Assembly (NCBI GenBank): GCA_034659015.1
Contig: JAYEGL010000011.1
Span: 1-64,000 of the forward strand
DNA: 64,000 nucleotides
Direction: 5' to 3'
DNA from: Maricaulis sp034659015
Lineage (GTDB): Bacteria; Pseudomonadota; Alphaproteobacteria; Caulobacterales; Maricaulaceae
This document shows positions 17,153 through 26,229 of the stretch, piece by piece. The notes beneath the pieces are model-generated. The model had not been told where the DNA came from. It saw nothing but the letters and a program-made list of their open reading frames with translations, and did not search any database. The translations under genes and the position numbers were made by a program. Position 1 is the first letter of the stretch. Each line of letters begins with the position of its first letter.

Positions 17153-20100
17153 GTACGCTCTTCTACCGTTATTCGCGGCTGACGGCGCTGGCGGTCATTC
17201 TGCTCGTCGCCGCCGGTCTGGGCGCGTTGATGTCCCTGGGCCGCCAGGAAGACCCGTCGCTGACCGAGCGCTTCGGCACGGTCGTGACCGTCTTCCTCGG
17301 CGCGTCCGCCGAGCGGGTCGAGGCGCTGGTTACCGAACCGCTGGAAGACGCCATCCATGAACTGGCCGAGATCGACGAGACCAGTTCGGATTCGCGCTCG
17401 GGCATTTCCGTCATCACGCTGCAGGTGCGCGAGGACCTGTCGCCGGACGATGTCGACCAGGCCTGGACGCTGATCCGCGAGCAGGTCGAGGGCGTGCGCC
17501 CGCAATTGCCTCCGGGCGCCGGCGCGCCGGATGTGGAACGCCGCTATACCGGCGCGGCCACCATGGTCGTGGCGCTGAGCTGGGAGGGGCGGGGCGCGCA
17601 GAACATGACGATCCTCTCGCGCCTGGCCGACGATCTGGAAGCGCGCCTGCGCAATCTCTCCGGCACCGAGGAGACCGGGGTCCATGGCGCGGTCGAGGAG
17701 GAGATCCGCGTTCTGGCCGATCCGGAGACCCTCGCCGCACTGGGCCTGACCGTGGCCGACCTGGCGCGTCTGACAGCCAGCGCCGATGCCAAGTCGCCGG
17801 CCGGCGAGCTGCGCTCCGACACGGTCGACCTCAATGTCGAGATCGCCGGAGAATTCGACAGCCTCGACCGGATCCGCTCGATCGCCCTGGCCGAAGGCCC
17901 CAATGGCGAGTTCATCCGCGTCGGCGACGTCGCCGAGGTCGAGAAGGGCGCGCGGACACCGCCTGCGTCCATGGCCTTTACCGGCGGGCGGCGCTCGGTC
18001 TTCGTCGCCGCCTACCTCCAGCCCGAATTGCGCGTGGACCAGTGGTCGCAGGCTGCCGATGCGGTGGTGGCCGACTTCGCGGCCTCCGTGCCCGGCGTCC
18101 GCGTGGAGACGATCTTCCGCCAGGGCGATTATGTCGACGACCGGCTGCACGGCCTGGCCGGCGATCTGATGATGTCGGCGCTGATCGTCTTTGCCGTGCT
18201 CTTCGTGATGATGGGATGGCGCGCGGCGCTGATCGTCGGCTCGGCCCCTGCCGCTGACGGTGCTGGCGGTGTTGCTGCTGACCCGGCTCTACGGCGAACC
18301 CCTGCACCAGATGTCGGTGACCGGTCTGGTCGTCGCGCTCGGCCTGCTGATCGACAATGCCATCGTGGTGGTCGACGAATACCGGCTCTTCCGCTCGCGC
18401 GGGGAGGCGCCCCTGGGCGCGCTCGACCATGCCGTGCGCCACCTGTTCGCACCGCTGGCGGCCTCCACACTGACCACCATCTTCGCCTTTGCGCCGATCG
18501 CGCTGATGCCCGGTGCAGCGGGCGAGTTCATTTCCATGATCGGGATTTCGGTGATCTTTGCCGTGGGCTCCTCCTTCATTCTCGCCATGACGGTGGTGGG
18601 CGCCTTCGCGGCCTGGTTCGACGATCCGGCGCTCGCGGGCGCGCCGCGGCGGTTCTGGCGGCACGGCGTCTCGGCCGGGCCGCTGGGCGGTCTCTATCGC
18701 GCCATGCTGGATGCGATCACCGCACGTCCGTGGACCGGGCTGGCGGCGGGCGTGATCCTGCCCGTGGCCGGTTTCGTCGCGGCCTCGACCCTGCCCATGC
18801 AGTTCTTCCCGCCGACCGATCGCGACATGTTCCAGCTGGAGCTGGAACTGCCGTCCTCGGCCTCGATCGCCGAGACGCGCCGCCAGACCGAACGCGCCCG
18901 CGAGATCATCATGTCCTACGACGGCGTGGAACGCGTCACCTGGACGATCGGCGAGAGCGCGCCGCGCACCTATTACAACGTGATGGGCAATCGCGAAGGC
19001 TCGCCCAGCTATGCCGCCGGCTTCGTGCAAACGGCCTCGGCCGAGGCCACGGCGCGCATCCTGCCGGACCTGCAGCGCCGCGTGATGACGGAATTCCCCG
19101 AGGCCCGCTTCCTGACCCTGCCCTTCGAGCAGGGCCCCCCGATTCCGGCCCCCATCGAGCTCATCCTCGTCGGGCCGGAACTCACCGAGCTCGACCGTCT
19201 CGGACACGAGATCCGCGGCGTATTGAGCCGGACCCCGACTGTGACCCACACACTGTCACGTCTCGAAATGGGCGAACCTGTCGCCCGCATCATGGCGGAC
19301 GAGGCTTCGGCCGAGCTCGCCGGCGTTCGCCTGGCAGACCTTGCCAACCGTCTGCGCGGCGAACTGGATGGCGAGATTGGCGGCAGCGTGCTGGAAGGCA
19401 CGGAGGAACTGCCGGTACGCGTGATCGCCCAGGATGCGCGCCGGGCCAGCCTGTCTTCTCTCGCCGGGTCACCTTTGGCATCGCCGGGCGCCGATATTCT
19501 GGCGTCCCCCGTCGCGGCGCTCGGCGATGTCACACTGGCCCCCCAGGTGGCGACGATCCACCACGAGAACGGCCACCGGGTGAATACCATTCTGGGCTAT
19601 CTCGATCCCTTCACGCTGCCCGCGCCGGCGCTCGAGCACTTCTTCGCGGCCCTCGAGGAGGCCGATATCGTCCTGCCGCCAGGATACGAGCTGCAGGTCG
19701 CCGGCGAAGCCGCCGAGCGCGGCGGGGCCATGGCCGACCTCTTTTCCACGGCGATCCCGCTTCTGGTGCTGATGATCGGTTCGGTTGTGCTGGCCTTCAA
19801 TTCCTTCCGCTATGCCGGCGTGATCTTCGTCGTCGCCTTCCTGTCGGTCGGCCTGGCCATGTTCGGCGTCTGGCTGTTCGGTACGCCGCTGGGCTTCAAT
19901 GCCATCGTCGGCTCGATGGGGCTGATGGGGCTGTCGATCAACGGCGCCATCGTGGTGCTTTCGGCGCTGCGGGCCGATCCGGCCTCGCGGGCTCTGGAGC
20001 CGGGCGCCGTGCAGGCGACGGTGACCGACGCAACGCGCCACATCATATCGACCACGCTCACCACGATCGGCGGCTTCATTCCGCTGCTGCTGTCCGGCGA

Positions 20101-20293
20101 CAGTTTCTGGCTGCCCTTTGCCTCGGCGATGGTCGGCGGGGTGGCGGGATCGGCCATCCTGGCCCTGGTTTTCGCACCGGCCGCCTTTGTGAAACTGACC
20201 CGCCTGTCGGAAAAGAAGCGGCGTCTCGCCGACAGTCTGAAACGCGCGCGGGACAAGGCGCAACGCTTGCCAGGCCTGACCGAACGGGCCTAG
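17149..20293 (+). pseudogene. RND-family efflux pump with a one-base frameshift
   Basis: Read continuously this would be a normal RND pump of about 1046 residues: N-terminal FYRYSRLTALAVILLVAAGLGALM, periplasmic loops, and the second-half membrane segments to KRLADSLKRARDKAQ. The first 365 residues lie in one frame and the rest in another. The switch is at 18245-18248, where CCCC stands where CCC would keep GSALPLTVLAVLLL in frame; this is in the first block of membrane helices. Unless it is a sequencing error the pump is non-functional, since the downstream part has no ribosome-binding site. No outer-membrane channel gene is adjacent. Homology is to the smaller heavy-metal or multidrug-like RND group without clear specificity. 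Confidence 0.85.
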
Positions 20294-20320
20294 AGCCCTG
20301 TCCAGGCAAGGGAGCACGGC

Positions 20321-20911
20321 ATGACGCGAATGCGCGGACCCTGGAAGGTGCACGGCACGCGCACCGTCTACGAGAATCCCTGGCTCCGCCTGGAGGAGTC
20401 CGATGTCACGCGTCCTGACGGACAGCCCGGCCTCTACGGCGTCGTCGGCTTCGCCAATCTGGCGATTGCCGTCCTGCCGCTGTTCGAGGATGGAACGACG
20501 GTTCTGGTCGGCCAGCACCGTTTCCCGCACGACCGCTACAGCTGGGAGATCCCCGAAGGCGGCGGCCCGCTCGGCATACCGCCCCTGGACAGCGCCAGGC
20601 GCGAGCTGAAGGAAGAAACCGGGCTGAGCGCCGCGCACTGGCAGGAAATCCTGCAGATGGACCTGTCCAACTCCGTCACCGACGAACGGGCTGTCGGCTA
20701 TATCGCCACCGGCCTCAGCCAGGGTGAGGCCGACCCGGACGGGACCGAGGACTTGCGCACCCGGCGCCTGCCTTTCCGTGAGGCACTTCACGAAGCGATG
20801 AGCGGGAGCATACGCGACGCCTTGACGGTGGCGATGCTGCTGCGCGCATACTACATGGGCCTTGAAGGCGAGCTGGACGAGGCGCTGGCTGCCGCAATGT
20901 TGCAGAGATAG
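20321..20911 (+). CDS. Nudix hydrolase, ADP-ribose pyrophosphatase-like
   Basis: 196 residues. The Nudix box is PEGGGPLGIPPLDSARRELKEETGL, with the metal-binding RELKEETG intact but the first Glu of the G-x5-E-x7-REUxEExGU signature replaced by Ile. N-terminal VYENPWLRLEESDVTRPDGQPGLYGVV is typical of ADP-ribose pyrophosphatase (NudF-like) members, which hydrolyse ADP-ribose to AMP and ribose 5-phosphate. It starts 27 bases after the pump gene and ends 16 bases before cysE, so they may be co-transcribed. Confidence 0.88.
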   Translation: MTRMRGPWKVHGTRTVYENPWLRLEESDVTRPDGQPGLYGVVGFANLAIAVLPLFEDGTTVLVGQHRFPHDRYSWEIPEGGGPLGIPPLDSARRELKEETGLSAAHWQEILQMDLSNSVTDERAVGYIATGLSQGEADPDGTEDLRTRRLPFREALHEAMSGSIRDALTVAMLLRAYYMGLEGELDEALAAAMLQR

Positions 20912-20927
20912 GCACGAGGAGGGAGCG

Positions 20928-21755
20928 ATGCCGCTCACCAATGTCGATACTCCGGTGGAAGCCCGTACGGGCGTGGATTCGCTCTGGGCGCGGCTGCGCG
21001 TGGAAGCGGCCTCGGCTGCAGCCGAGGAGCCGATCCTCGCCTCCTTCCTGAACGCGGCGATCCTGCGCCATGACAAGTTTTCCCACGCGTTGGCCTATCG
21101 CATCGCCTCCAAGATGGCGGACGCCCAGCTGGACGCCATGCTGGCGCGCGACGTGGCCGAGGAAGCAATCGCCGGCGACCCGGATATTGTCGCCAGTGCC
21201 GCCGCAGACATGATGGCCGTCGACGAGCGCGATCCGGCTTGCTTGTCCCTGCTCCAGCCCTTCCTCTACTTCAAGGGCTATCAGGCGCTCCAGGCCCACC
21301 GCATCGCCCACTGGCTGTGGTCGCACGGGCGCCAGACCCTGGCCTTCCACCTGCAAAGCCGGGTCGGCGAGCGTTTCGGGCTGGATATTCATCCGGCCGC
21401 ACAGATCGGCCGCGGTGTCATGTTCGACCACGCCACCTCCGTGGTGATCGGCGAGACCGCCGTGGTGGGCGATGACTGCTCCATCCTGCACGAGGTGACC
21501 CTGGGCGGGACGGGTGCGGCCCATGAGGACCGCCACCCCAAGATCGGCAAGGGTGTGCTGATCGGGGCCGGCGCCCGCGTGCTGGGCAATATCGAGGTCG
21601 GCGACGGCGCGCGCATCGCAGCCGGTTCGGTCGTGCTGGAGCCGGTTCCGGCCGGCTGCACCGTGGCCGGCGTCCCGGCCAAGGTGGTCGGTAAGTGCGC
21701 CTGCAAGGAGCCGGCAAAGAGCATGGATCAGAGCTTGCCGCAGGGCACGGGCTGA
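20928..21755 (+). CDS. cysE: Serine O-acetyltransferase
   Basis: 275 residues from ATG 20928, preceded by GAGGAGGGA. N-terminal helical SATase domain (RLRVEAASAAAEEPILASFLNAAIL), then left-handed beta-helix hexapeptide repeats (IHPAAQIGRGVMFDHATSVVIGETAVVGDDCSI) with catalytic His in FDHAT and LHEVTLGG. It acetylates L-serine with acetyl-CoA, the first step of cysteine synthesis. The C-terminus extends past the usual hexapeptide end to KSMDQSLPQGTG; in the family the C-terminal tail mediates complex formation with CysK when it ends in Ile, which this does not. Confidence 0.95.
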   Translation: MPLTNVDTPVEARTGVDSLWARLRVEAASAAAEEPILASFLNAAILRHDKFSHALAYRIASKMADAQLDAMLARDVAEEAIAGDPDIVASAAADMMAVDERDPACLSLLQPFLYFKGYQALQAHRIAHWLWSHGRQTLAFHLQSRVGERFGLDIHPAAQIGRGVMFDHATSVVIGETAVVGDDCSILHEVTLGGTGAAHEDRHPKIGKGVLIGAGARVLGNIEVGDGARIAAGSVVLEPVPAGCTVAGVPAKVVGKCACKEPAKSMDQSLPQGTG

Positions 21756-21764
21756 CCGGCGCCG

Positions 21765-22082
21765 ATGGCGATCGACTATGCCGGGCATTGCCGTCTTGCC
21801 GTTGCCGACGCGCGCCGGCGCATCGCCGAGGCGCGCAAGGCCCGTCCGGAGTGGTTCGATTTCCCCTTCCGCCTGACCGACCCCCGCCCCCTGAAGGATG
21901 TCGACGCCGAGATTTCGCGCGAATTCGGTATCGAGGCGCAAAGCCGGTTCACGCTCTTCGTGCAGGACAAGGAGAAGCTGGACGGTCTGGAGGATGCGCT
22001 GGACTATCTCTACGCGCTCTTCGGGCCGGACAATCTCGTCCTCACCTGGGGCCTCGACAGCATCCGCCCGCCGCGCGGCTAG
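21765..22082 (+). CDS. Small conserved-looking protein, function unknown
   Basis: 105 residues, soluble, 9 bases after the cysE stop, so probably in the same transcript. Mixed helix and strand with many charged residues (DARRRIAEARKARPEWFDFPFRLTDPRPL) and a C-terminal acidic helix (KEKLDGLEDALDYLYALFGPDN). I do not recognise a family. Its stop codon shares a CTAG with the stop of the convergent toxin gene (22079-22082). Confidence 0.6.
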   Translation: MAIDYAGHCRLAVADARRRIAEARKARPEWFDFPFRLTDPRPLKDVDAEISREFGIEAQSRFTLFVQDKEKLDGLEDALDYLYALFGPDNLVLTWGLDSIRPPRG

Positions 22083-22363
22083 AAGCCGGCGGGGAGCTGG
22101 CGTTCGTGCAAGAGACGCAGAACGTGAATGGTGTCGTCTTCGATTGCGTAGACGGCGTAATGGCTCTGTATGCTCAACACCCGCCTGTTGGGCGGGAGTT
22201 GATGCGAGCGATGACCTGAGCGCGGGAAGCGCGACAATTGCTCGAGCGTTGTGACGATCTCGTCGACATAGTCGATGGCCTGCACTTCGCCGAAGTGAGT
22301 GGCCGAGTAGGCGAATATCGCGTCGAGATCTGCCCGGGCCCGGCTACTCAGACGGAGTTTCAC
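22079..22363 (-). CDS. ParE/RelE-superfamily toxin
   Basis: 94 residues beginning with GTG at 22363. The pattern LSSRARADLDAIFAYSATHFG, QAIDYVDEIVTTLEQLSRFPRSGHR and YAVYAIEDDTIHVLRLLHERQ is the standard ParE fold (two helices then a beta sheet ending in the RLLHER strand). ParE toxins poison DNA gyrase. It overlaps the end of the antitoxin gene by 20 bases, so translation is coupled. The overlap of its stop with the plus-strand gene at 22082 is four bases. Confidence 0.88.
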   Translation of the reverse strand: MKLRLSSRARADLDAIFAYSATHFGEVQAIDYVDEIVTTLEQLSRFPRSGHRSHQLPPNRRVLSIQSHYAVYAIEDDTIHVLRLLHERQLPAGF

Positions 22364-22622
22364 GGCGTTTCGTCCCGGTCACATCCTCGAAGAGTTTGTC
22401 GAAATCCTCCTTCGAACTCAGCTCCGTGAACTGGCCGGCCTCGATCTCGGCCTCGGCGACGGCGAGCATCGATCTGAGATTTTCCAGCTTGCGCTGGTTT
22501 TCCTGGTCGCGGCGGATCAGGTCGCGGACGTATTCGCTTTCGTTCGAATAGCGGCCCTTGGCGAGCTGTTCGGCAATCCATTCGCCCATTTCGTCGGGCA
22601 TCGACACGGTCTTGCGGATCAT
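22344..22622 (-). CDS. ParD-type antitoxin (CC2985 family)
   Basis: 92 residues from ATG 22622. N-terminal ribbon-helix-helix (IRKTVSMPDEMGEWIAEQLAKGRYSNESEYVRDLIRRDQ) is typical of the ParD/CC2985 group, which binds its own promoter; the C-terminal half wraps the toxin. GGAG-type site upstream (AAGGAGCC). The short AT-containing palindrome-like CATACATGG/TATGAACAG around 22645-22670 could be its operator. Together with the ParE gene it forms a type II toxin-antitoxin module. Confidence 0.85.
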   Translation of the reverse strand: MIRKTVSMPDEMGEWIAEQLAKGRYSNESEYVRDLIRRDQENQRKLENLRSMLAVAEAEIEAGQFTELSSKEDFDKLFEDVTGTKRRETPSE

Positions 22623-22791
22623 GGGCTGGCTCCTTCGCGACCAGTCTACCATGTATGAACTGTTCATACGATCCGCGGCCGGCGATATCCGCCGCGCCGA
22701 AGCGCACCTTCGCCCGCACCCGCGTACTGGACGCGAACCCCCTTTGTGGGCTTAGTTGGCGCCAACTTCGAATCCCGACCGGAGAATACCC

Positions 22792-23016
22792 TTGAACAAG
22801 AACATGACCCCGCTCGAGGCGGCCAAACTCCAGATGTTCCTCCAGTCCAAGCTGAATCCGGAACTGGTCGTGCAATGCCGCAACCGCCCGGACGAGTGCG
22901 CCGAGATCCATATCGGCGACGAATGCCTGGGTGTGGTGTCCAAGATCATCGACGAGGGCGAGACGTCCTACTCCTTCGAAATCACGATCCTGGACATCGA
23001 TCTGGAAGAAGTTTGA
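22792..23016 (+). CDS. DUF3126 family protein
   Basis: 74 residues. MTPLEAAKLQMFLQSKL, AEIHIGDECLGVVSKIIDEGETSYSFEITILDIDLEE match DUF3126, a small alphaproteobacterial family of unknown function. TTG at 22792 is preferred to the ATG at 22804 because GGAG stands 7 bases before it and is too far from the ATG. Its stop overlaps the TTG start of the ABC ATPase gene, so the two are translated together although no functional link is known. Confidence 0.75.
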   Translation: MNKNMTPLEAAKLQMFLQSKLNPELVVQCRNRPDECAEIHIGDECLGVVSKIIDEGETSYSFEITILDIDLEEV

Positions 23017-23792
23017 GCGACCCTGACAGTCCCGTGCTCGACATCCGGGGGGTCTCCAAGACCTTTCCCGGCGGTGTCGAGGCCGTCCGGAATGTCTCGC
23101 TGCAGGTTCAACGCGGCGAACTGCTCGCTCTGGCCGGCGAGTCCGGCTGCGGCAAGACCACCGTGCTGAAGATGATCAACCGCCTGGAGGACGCTTCGGG
23201 CGGTTCGATCGTTTACGAGGGGCGCGATGTGGCCGATCTCGACCCGGTGAAGCTGCGCCGGGAGATCGGCTGGGTGATGCAGGGCGACGGGCTCTTTCCC
23301 CATCTCACCGTGCGCGAGAACGTCGCCATCATTCCCCGGCTCCTGGGCTGGGAGGCGGCGGATATCCGCGCCCGGACCGGGGAAATGCTCCAGCTGGTCC
23401 AGCTGCCTGCCGCCGAATACGCCGGCCGCTACCCCGGCGAACTCTCCGGCGGCCAGCGTCAGCGCGTGGGTTTTGCCCGGGCCCTGGCCGGCAAGCCCGA
23501 CCTGATCCTGATGGACGAGCCCTTCAGTGCGCTGGACCCGATCACCCGGGATACGCTGCAGCAGGAATTCCGCACCCTTCAGGCCGAGCTCGGCTTTTCA
23601 GCCGTGATGGTGACCCACGACATGGCCGAGGCCCTGATCATGGCCGACCAGATCGCCGTGATGCACGAGGGCGAGATCATCCAGCAGGGCACGCCCCGTG
23701 AGCTGCTGGAACACCCGGCGACCGACTATGTGTCCGGTCTCCTGGAAACGCCGCGCCGGCAGATGCGCGCCATCCGGGAGCTGGAGGCATGA
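23013..23792 (+). CDS. Osmolyte ABC transporter ATPase (OpuCA/ProV-like)
   Basis: 259 residues from TTG at 23013, which overlaps the previous stop (TTGA). Walker A GESGCGKTT, Q-loop MQGDGLFPHLTV, signature LSGGQRQRVGFARAL, Walker B LILMDEPFSALD and switch His in VTHDM are all intact. EAVRNVSLQVQRGELL and the lack of C-terminal CBS domains fit the OpuC/OsmV type. It energises uptake of glycine betaine, carnitine or choline with the fused permease-binding protein encoded after the inserted repeat. Originally its TGA probably overlapped the permease ATG directly (ATGA at 23789). Confidence 0.92.
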   Translation: MSDPDSPVLDIRGVSKTFPGGVEAVRNVSLQVQRGELLALAGESGCGKTTVLKMINRLEDASGGSIVYEGRDVADLDPVKLRREIGWVMQGDGLFPHLTVRENVAIIPRLLGWEAADIRARTGEMLQLVQLPAAEYAGRYPGELSGGQRQRVGFARALAGKPDLILMDEPFSALDPITRDTLQQEFRTLQAELGFSAVMVTHDMAEALIMADQIAVMHEGEIIQQGTPRELLEHPATDYVSGLLETPRRQMRAIRELEA

Positions 23793-23983
23793 CGGAGATG
23801 CGGAACCTGTTTTTGTCCTGCCCCTTGATGGGGCAGGGGGACCGCGCCGCAGGCGTGGTGGATGGGGTGGGGGCGAGATCTGCGCGATCACGCAACCACC
23901 GGGATTCACCCCTTCCGGCCCGAGGCTTCGCCTCGGCCCGCCTTCCCCGTCAAGGGGAAGGATGGAGCGCAGAATGACGGAGA
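23789..23983 (+). repeat. Dispersed palindromic repeat copy 2 inserted in the operon, with 10-bp target duplication
   Basis: The bases ATGACGGAGA occur at 23789-23798 and again at 23974-23983, exactly flanking the repeat. Inside, the left hairpin CTGCCCC-TTGAT-GGGGCAG (23819-23837), the central palindrome CCGAGGC-TTC-GCCTCGG (23920-23936) and the right hairpin CTTCCCC-GTCAA-GGGGAAG match copy 1 at 142-345. The duplication includes the ATG of the permease, so the insertion preserved a start codon on the far side. No transposase is encoded, so it was moved in trans. Confidence 0.75.
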
Positions 23984-25554
23984 ATTTCGCCGAGCGCCTG
24001 GCCGAGCTGCCGCACTTCCTGTCGGCCCATGTCGTCCTGTCCGTGGCGGCCATCCTGACCGGTATCGCACTGAGCGTCCCGCTGGGTATCCATGCCGCAC
24101 AGCGGCCGAAACTGGCGGCCGTCACGCTCAATATTGCCAGCGTGATCCAGACCATTCCGGGCCTGGCCCTGCTGGCCCTCATGGTGCCGCTGCTGGGGGG
24201 CACGATCGGATATCTTCCGGCCTTTGTGGCGCTGATGCTCTACTCGGTGCTTCCGATCCTGCGCAACACGATTGTCGGTCTGCAGGGGATCGAGCCGCAG
24301 ATCCGCGAAGCCGCGCGCGGCATCGGCCTGACCGATCGCGACCGGCTCTGGCAGATCGAGCTGCCGCTGGCCCTGCCGGTCATCGTGGCCGGGCTGCGAA
24401 CGGCGACGGTCTGGGTGGTCGGCTCGGCGACGCTGGCTACGCCGGTCGGCGCAACCAGCCTGGGCAATTACATCTTCGCCGGCCTGCAGACCCGCAACTG
24501 GCTGTCCGTCCTGTTCGGCTGCGTCTTCGCGGCCGGTCTCGCCATCGTGCTCGACCAGGCGATCCGTCTGCTGGAGATCGCCGCGCGCGACCGGCGGCGC
24601 GGGATGGCGGCGGGCGTCGGCATCTTCCTGGCCGCCCTGATCGCGGTCTCGGTGGCGCCCCGTTTTGTCAGCTTCGACGGTACGGGGCCGGTGCAGCGTC
24701 CGCTCGGCGAGGCCGCTGCGGCCCGCAGCATTGCCGGCGAGCGCGTCGCGATCGGCGCCAAGGCCTATACCGAGCAATACATACTGGGCGCCCTCATGGA
24801 GCGGCGCCTGGAGGCGGCCGGCGCGCGGGTCGACCGGCGCGACAATCTCGGCTCCACCATCGCCTTCGACGCCCTGCGCACGGGCGAAATCGATGTCTAT
24901 GTCGACTTTACCGGCACGATCTGGGCGACGGTGATGAACCGGGCCGAGCCCATAGACCGCTATGTCATGTTTACCGAAATGTCGGCCTGGCTGTGGGCCG
25001 AGCACGGCATCGTCACCCTGGGCCGGCTGGGCTATGAAAACGCCTATGGTTTCGCGATGCGGCGCGATACCGCCGCGGCACTCGGCATCGACAGTCTCGA
25101 CGATCTGGCACCGCGGGCCGGCGATCTGGTCATTGGCGGCGACCCGGAAGTCTTCGCCCGGTCGGAGTGGACGGCCACGCGCGATGCCTACGGGCTGGGA
25201 CGGATGGAAACCCGCACGATGGACAACACCTTCATGTATTCCGCGGTCCGCGACGGGCAGGTCGATGTGATCACCGCCTACACGACGGACGGACGGATCG
25301 CGGCTTTCGATCTCGCCTTGCTGGACGACCCGCTGGCCGTGCTGCCGCCGTATGACGCGGTGATCCTGCTGTCGCCCGACGCGGCGCAGCGGCCCGGCAT
25401 CGCGCAAGCGCTGGCGCCGTTGATCGGTGCGATTGACGCGGACACCATGCGCGAAGCGAACCGGAGGGTTGATCTGGGCGACCAGACGCCGGCCCAGGCG
25501 GCGGCCTGGCTCGATGCCCGCATATCCGGCGGTAACGAAGCGGAGGGACCATGA
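23974..25554 (+). CDS. Osmolyte ABC transporter permease fused to substrate-binding domain (OpuCB-OpuCC-like)
   Basis: 526 residues. The permease domain (residues 1-215) has about six membrane helices and the EAA-loop PQIREAARGIGLTDRDRLWQIELPLALP. A connecting helix at 210-235 leads to a periplasmic OpuAC-type binding domain (residues 250-525) starting VAIGAKAYTEQYILGALMERRLE, with the DNLGSTIAFDALRTGEIDVYVDFTGT signature of quaternary-ammonium binders. Such fusions are known for the OpuC/ProWX family. ATG 23974 lies in the right target duplicate; only weak ribosome-binding sequence (GGATGGAG) precedes it, supplied by the repeat. Confidence 0.92.
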   Translation: MTENFAERLAELPHFLSAHVVLSVAAILTGIALSVPLGIHAAQRPKLAAVTLNIASVIQTIPGLALLALMVPLLGGTIGYLPAFVALMLYSVLPILRNTIVGLQGIEPQIREAARGIGLTDRDRLWQIELPLALPVIVAGLRTATVWVVGSATLATPVGATSLGNYIFAGLQTRNWLSVLFGCVFAAGLAIVLDQAIRLLEIAARDRRRGMAAGVGIFLAALIAVSVAPRFVSFDGTGPVQRPLGEAAAARSIAGERVAIGAKAYTEQYILGALMERRLEAAGARVDRRDNLGSTIAFDALRTGEIDVYVDFTGTIWATVMNRAEPIDRYVMFTEMSAWLWAEHGIVTLGRLGYENAYGFAMRRDTAAALGIDSLDDLAPRAGDLVIGGDPEVFARSEWTATRDAYGLGRMETRTMDNTFMYSAVRDGQVDVITAYTTDGRIAAFDLALLDDPLAVLPPYDAVILLSPDAAQRPGIAQALAPLIGAIDADTMREANRRVDLGDQTPAQAAAWLDARISGGNEAEGP

Positions 25555-26048
25555 GCGGATTTGCCGGGCATGGCCGCCTGCAGGATGGCGAGTGGCTGAT
25601 GCGGGCCTGCCTGATTCTCAACCGGGACCGGCCGGCCCATGCCGATCCGATCGACGAGGATACGCCGCTCAACCGGGTCTATGCCCGCCAGGCGGCCGAA
25701 TTCGAGGCCCTGCTCAAGCGGGTCGATCCGGAAGGCGATATCGATCGCCGGATTTTCCCCGTACTGGCCTATTTCACGGCGTCGGAAGGCTGGCCCGTCG
25801 ACATCATCCTCGCCATTGTCGCCGCGCTGGGTGTCTGGCTCTTCCTGCCGGACTGGTATGGCGTCGCGAACTATGTGGCCTATCTCGCGATCGGCGGCTT
25901 CGTCGCCATCCAGTATCTGCGGGCTCGCCGGGCGCGGGAACGGGCGAGGGCGGAAATGCTCCGGCTGGGCCTGGACCCCACGCGCGAGCATCCGCTGACG
26001 TTGCGCATCCTGGTGCGCTACCGGCGTCCGCCCGTCACGCTGCATTAG
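25551..26048 (+). CDS. Small membrane protein, function unknown
   Basis: 165 residues, starting inside the stop of the transporter gene (ATGA at 25551). Two membrane helices at about 85-105 (IILAIVAALGVWLFL) and 110-128 (YVAYLAIGGFVAIQYL), with soluble ends; the N-terminal half contains RACLILNRDRPAHADPIDEDTPLNRVYARQAAEFEALLKR. The family is unfamiliar to me. The coupling suggests a partner or regulator of the osmolyte transporter, but there is no direct evidence. Confidence 0.65.
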   Translation: MSGFAGHGRLQDGEWLMRACLILNRDRPAHADPIDEDTPLNRVYARQAAEFEALLKRVDPEGDIDRRIFPVLAYFTASEGWPVDIILAIVAALGVWLFLPDWYGVANYVAYLAIGGFVAIQYLRARRARERARAEMLRLGLDPTREHPLTLRILVRYRRPPVTLH

Positions 26049-26055
26049 CGGCAGG

Positions 26056-26078
26056 CCTTTCCGGCGAAAGGATTTTTC
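26056..26078 (+). terminator. Short intrinsic terminator of the transporter operon
   Basis: CCTTTC (26056-26061) and GAAAGG (26066-26071) form a hairpin with loop CGGC, followed by ATTTTT. It is small but lies directly after the last gene of the operon. Confidence 0.55.
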
Positions 26079-26229
26079 GTTGTACGACGGGACTGTATGT
26101 GTACACTCGCGGAGCGCGTATTGTCCGCAGAGACAGCCGGTGCCTTGGAGCCAGGGACGGGTGATGCGTTCCGCCCGTCCGGCGGGGCCCTCCCTGCAGG
26201 TCCGGTGGATGATGTCGCGGACGTGACCC

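Noticed and set aside
18240..18255. Programmed frameshift in the RND pump
   Set aside because: CCCC followed by TGCC is not a known slippery site with a stimulatory element, and RND pumps are not known to use frameshifting; mutation or sequencing error is simpler.
22746..23012. Upstream extension of the ABC ATPase frame
   Set aside because: It lies across the DUF3126 gene; the TTG at 23013 overlaps that stop and begins the ABC fold.
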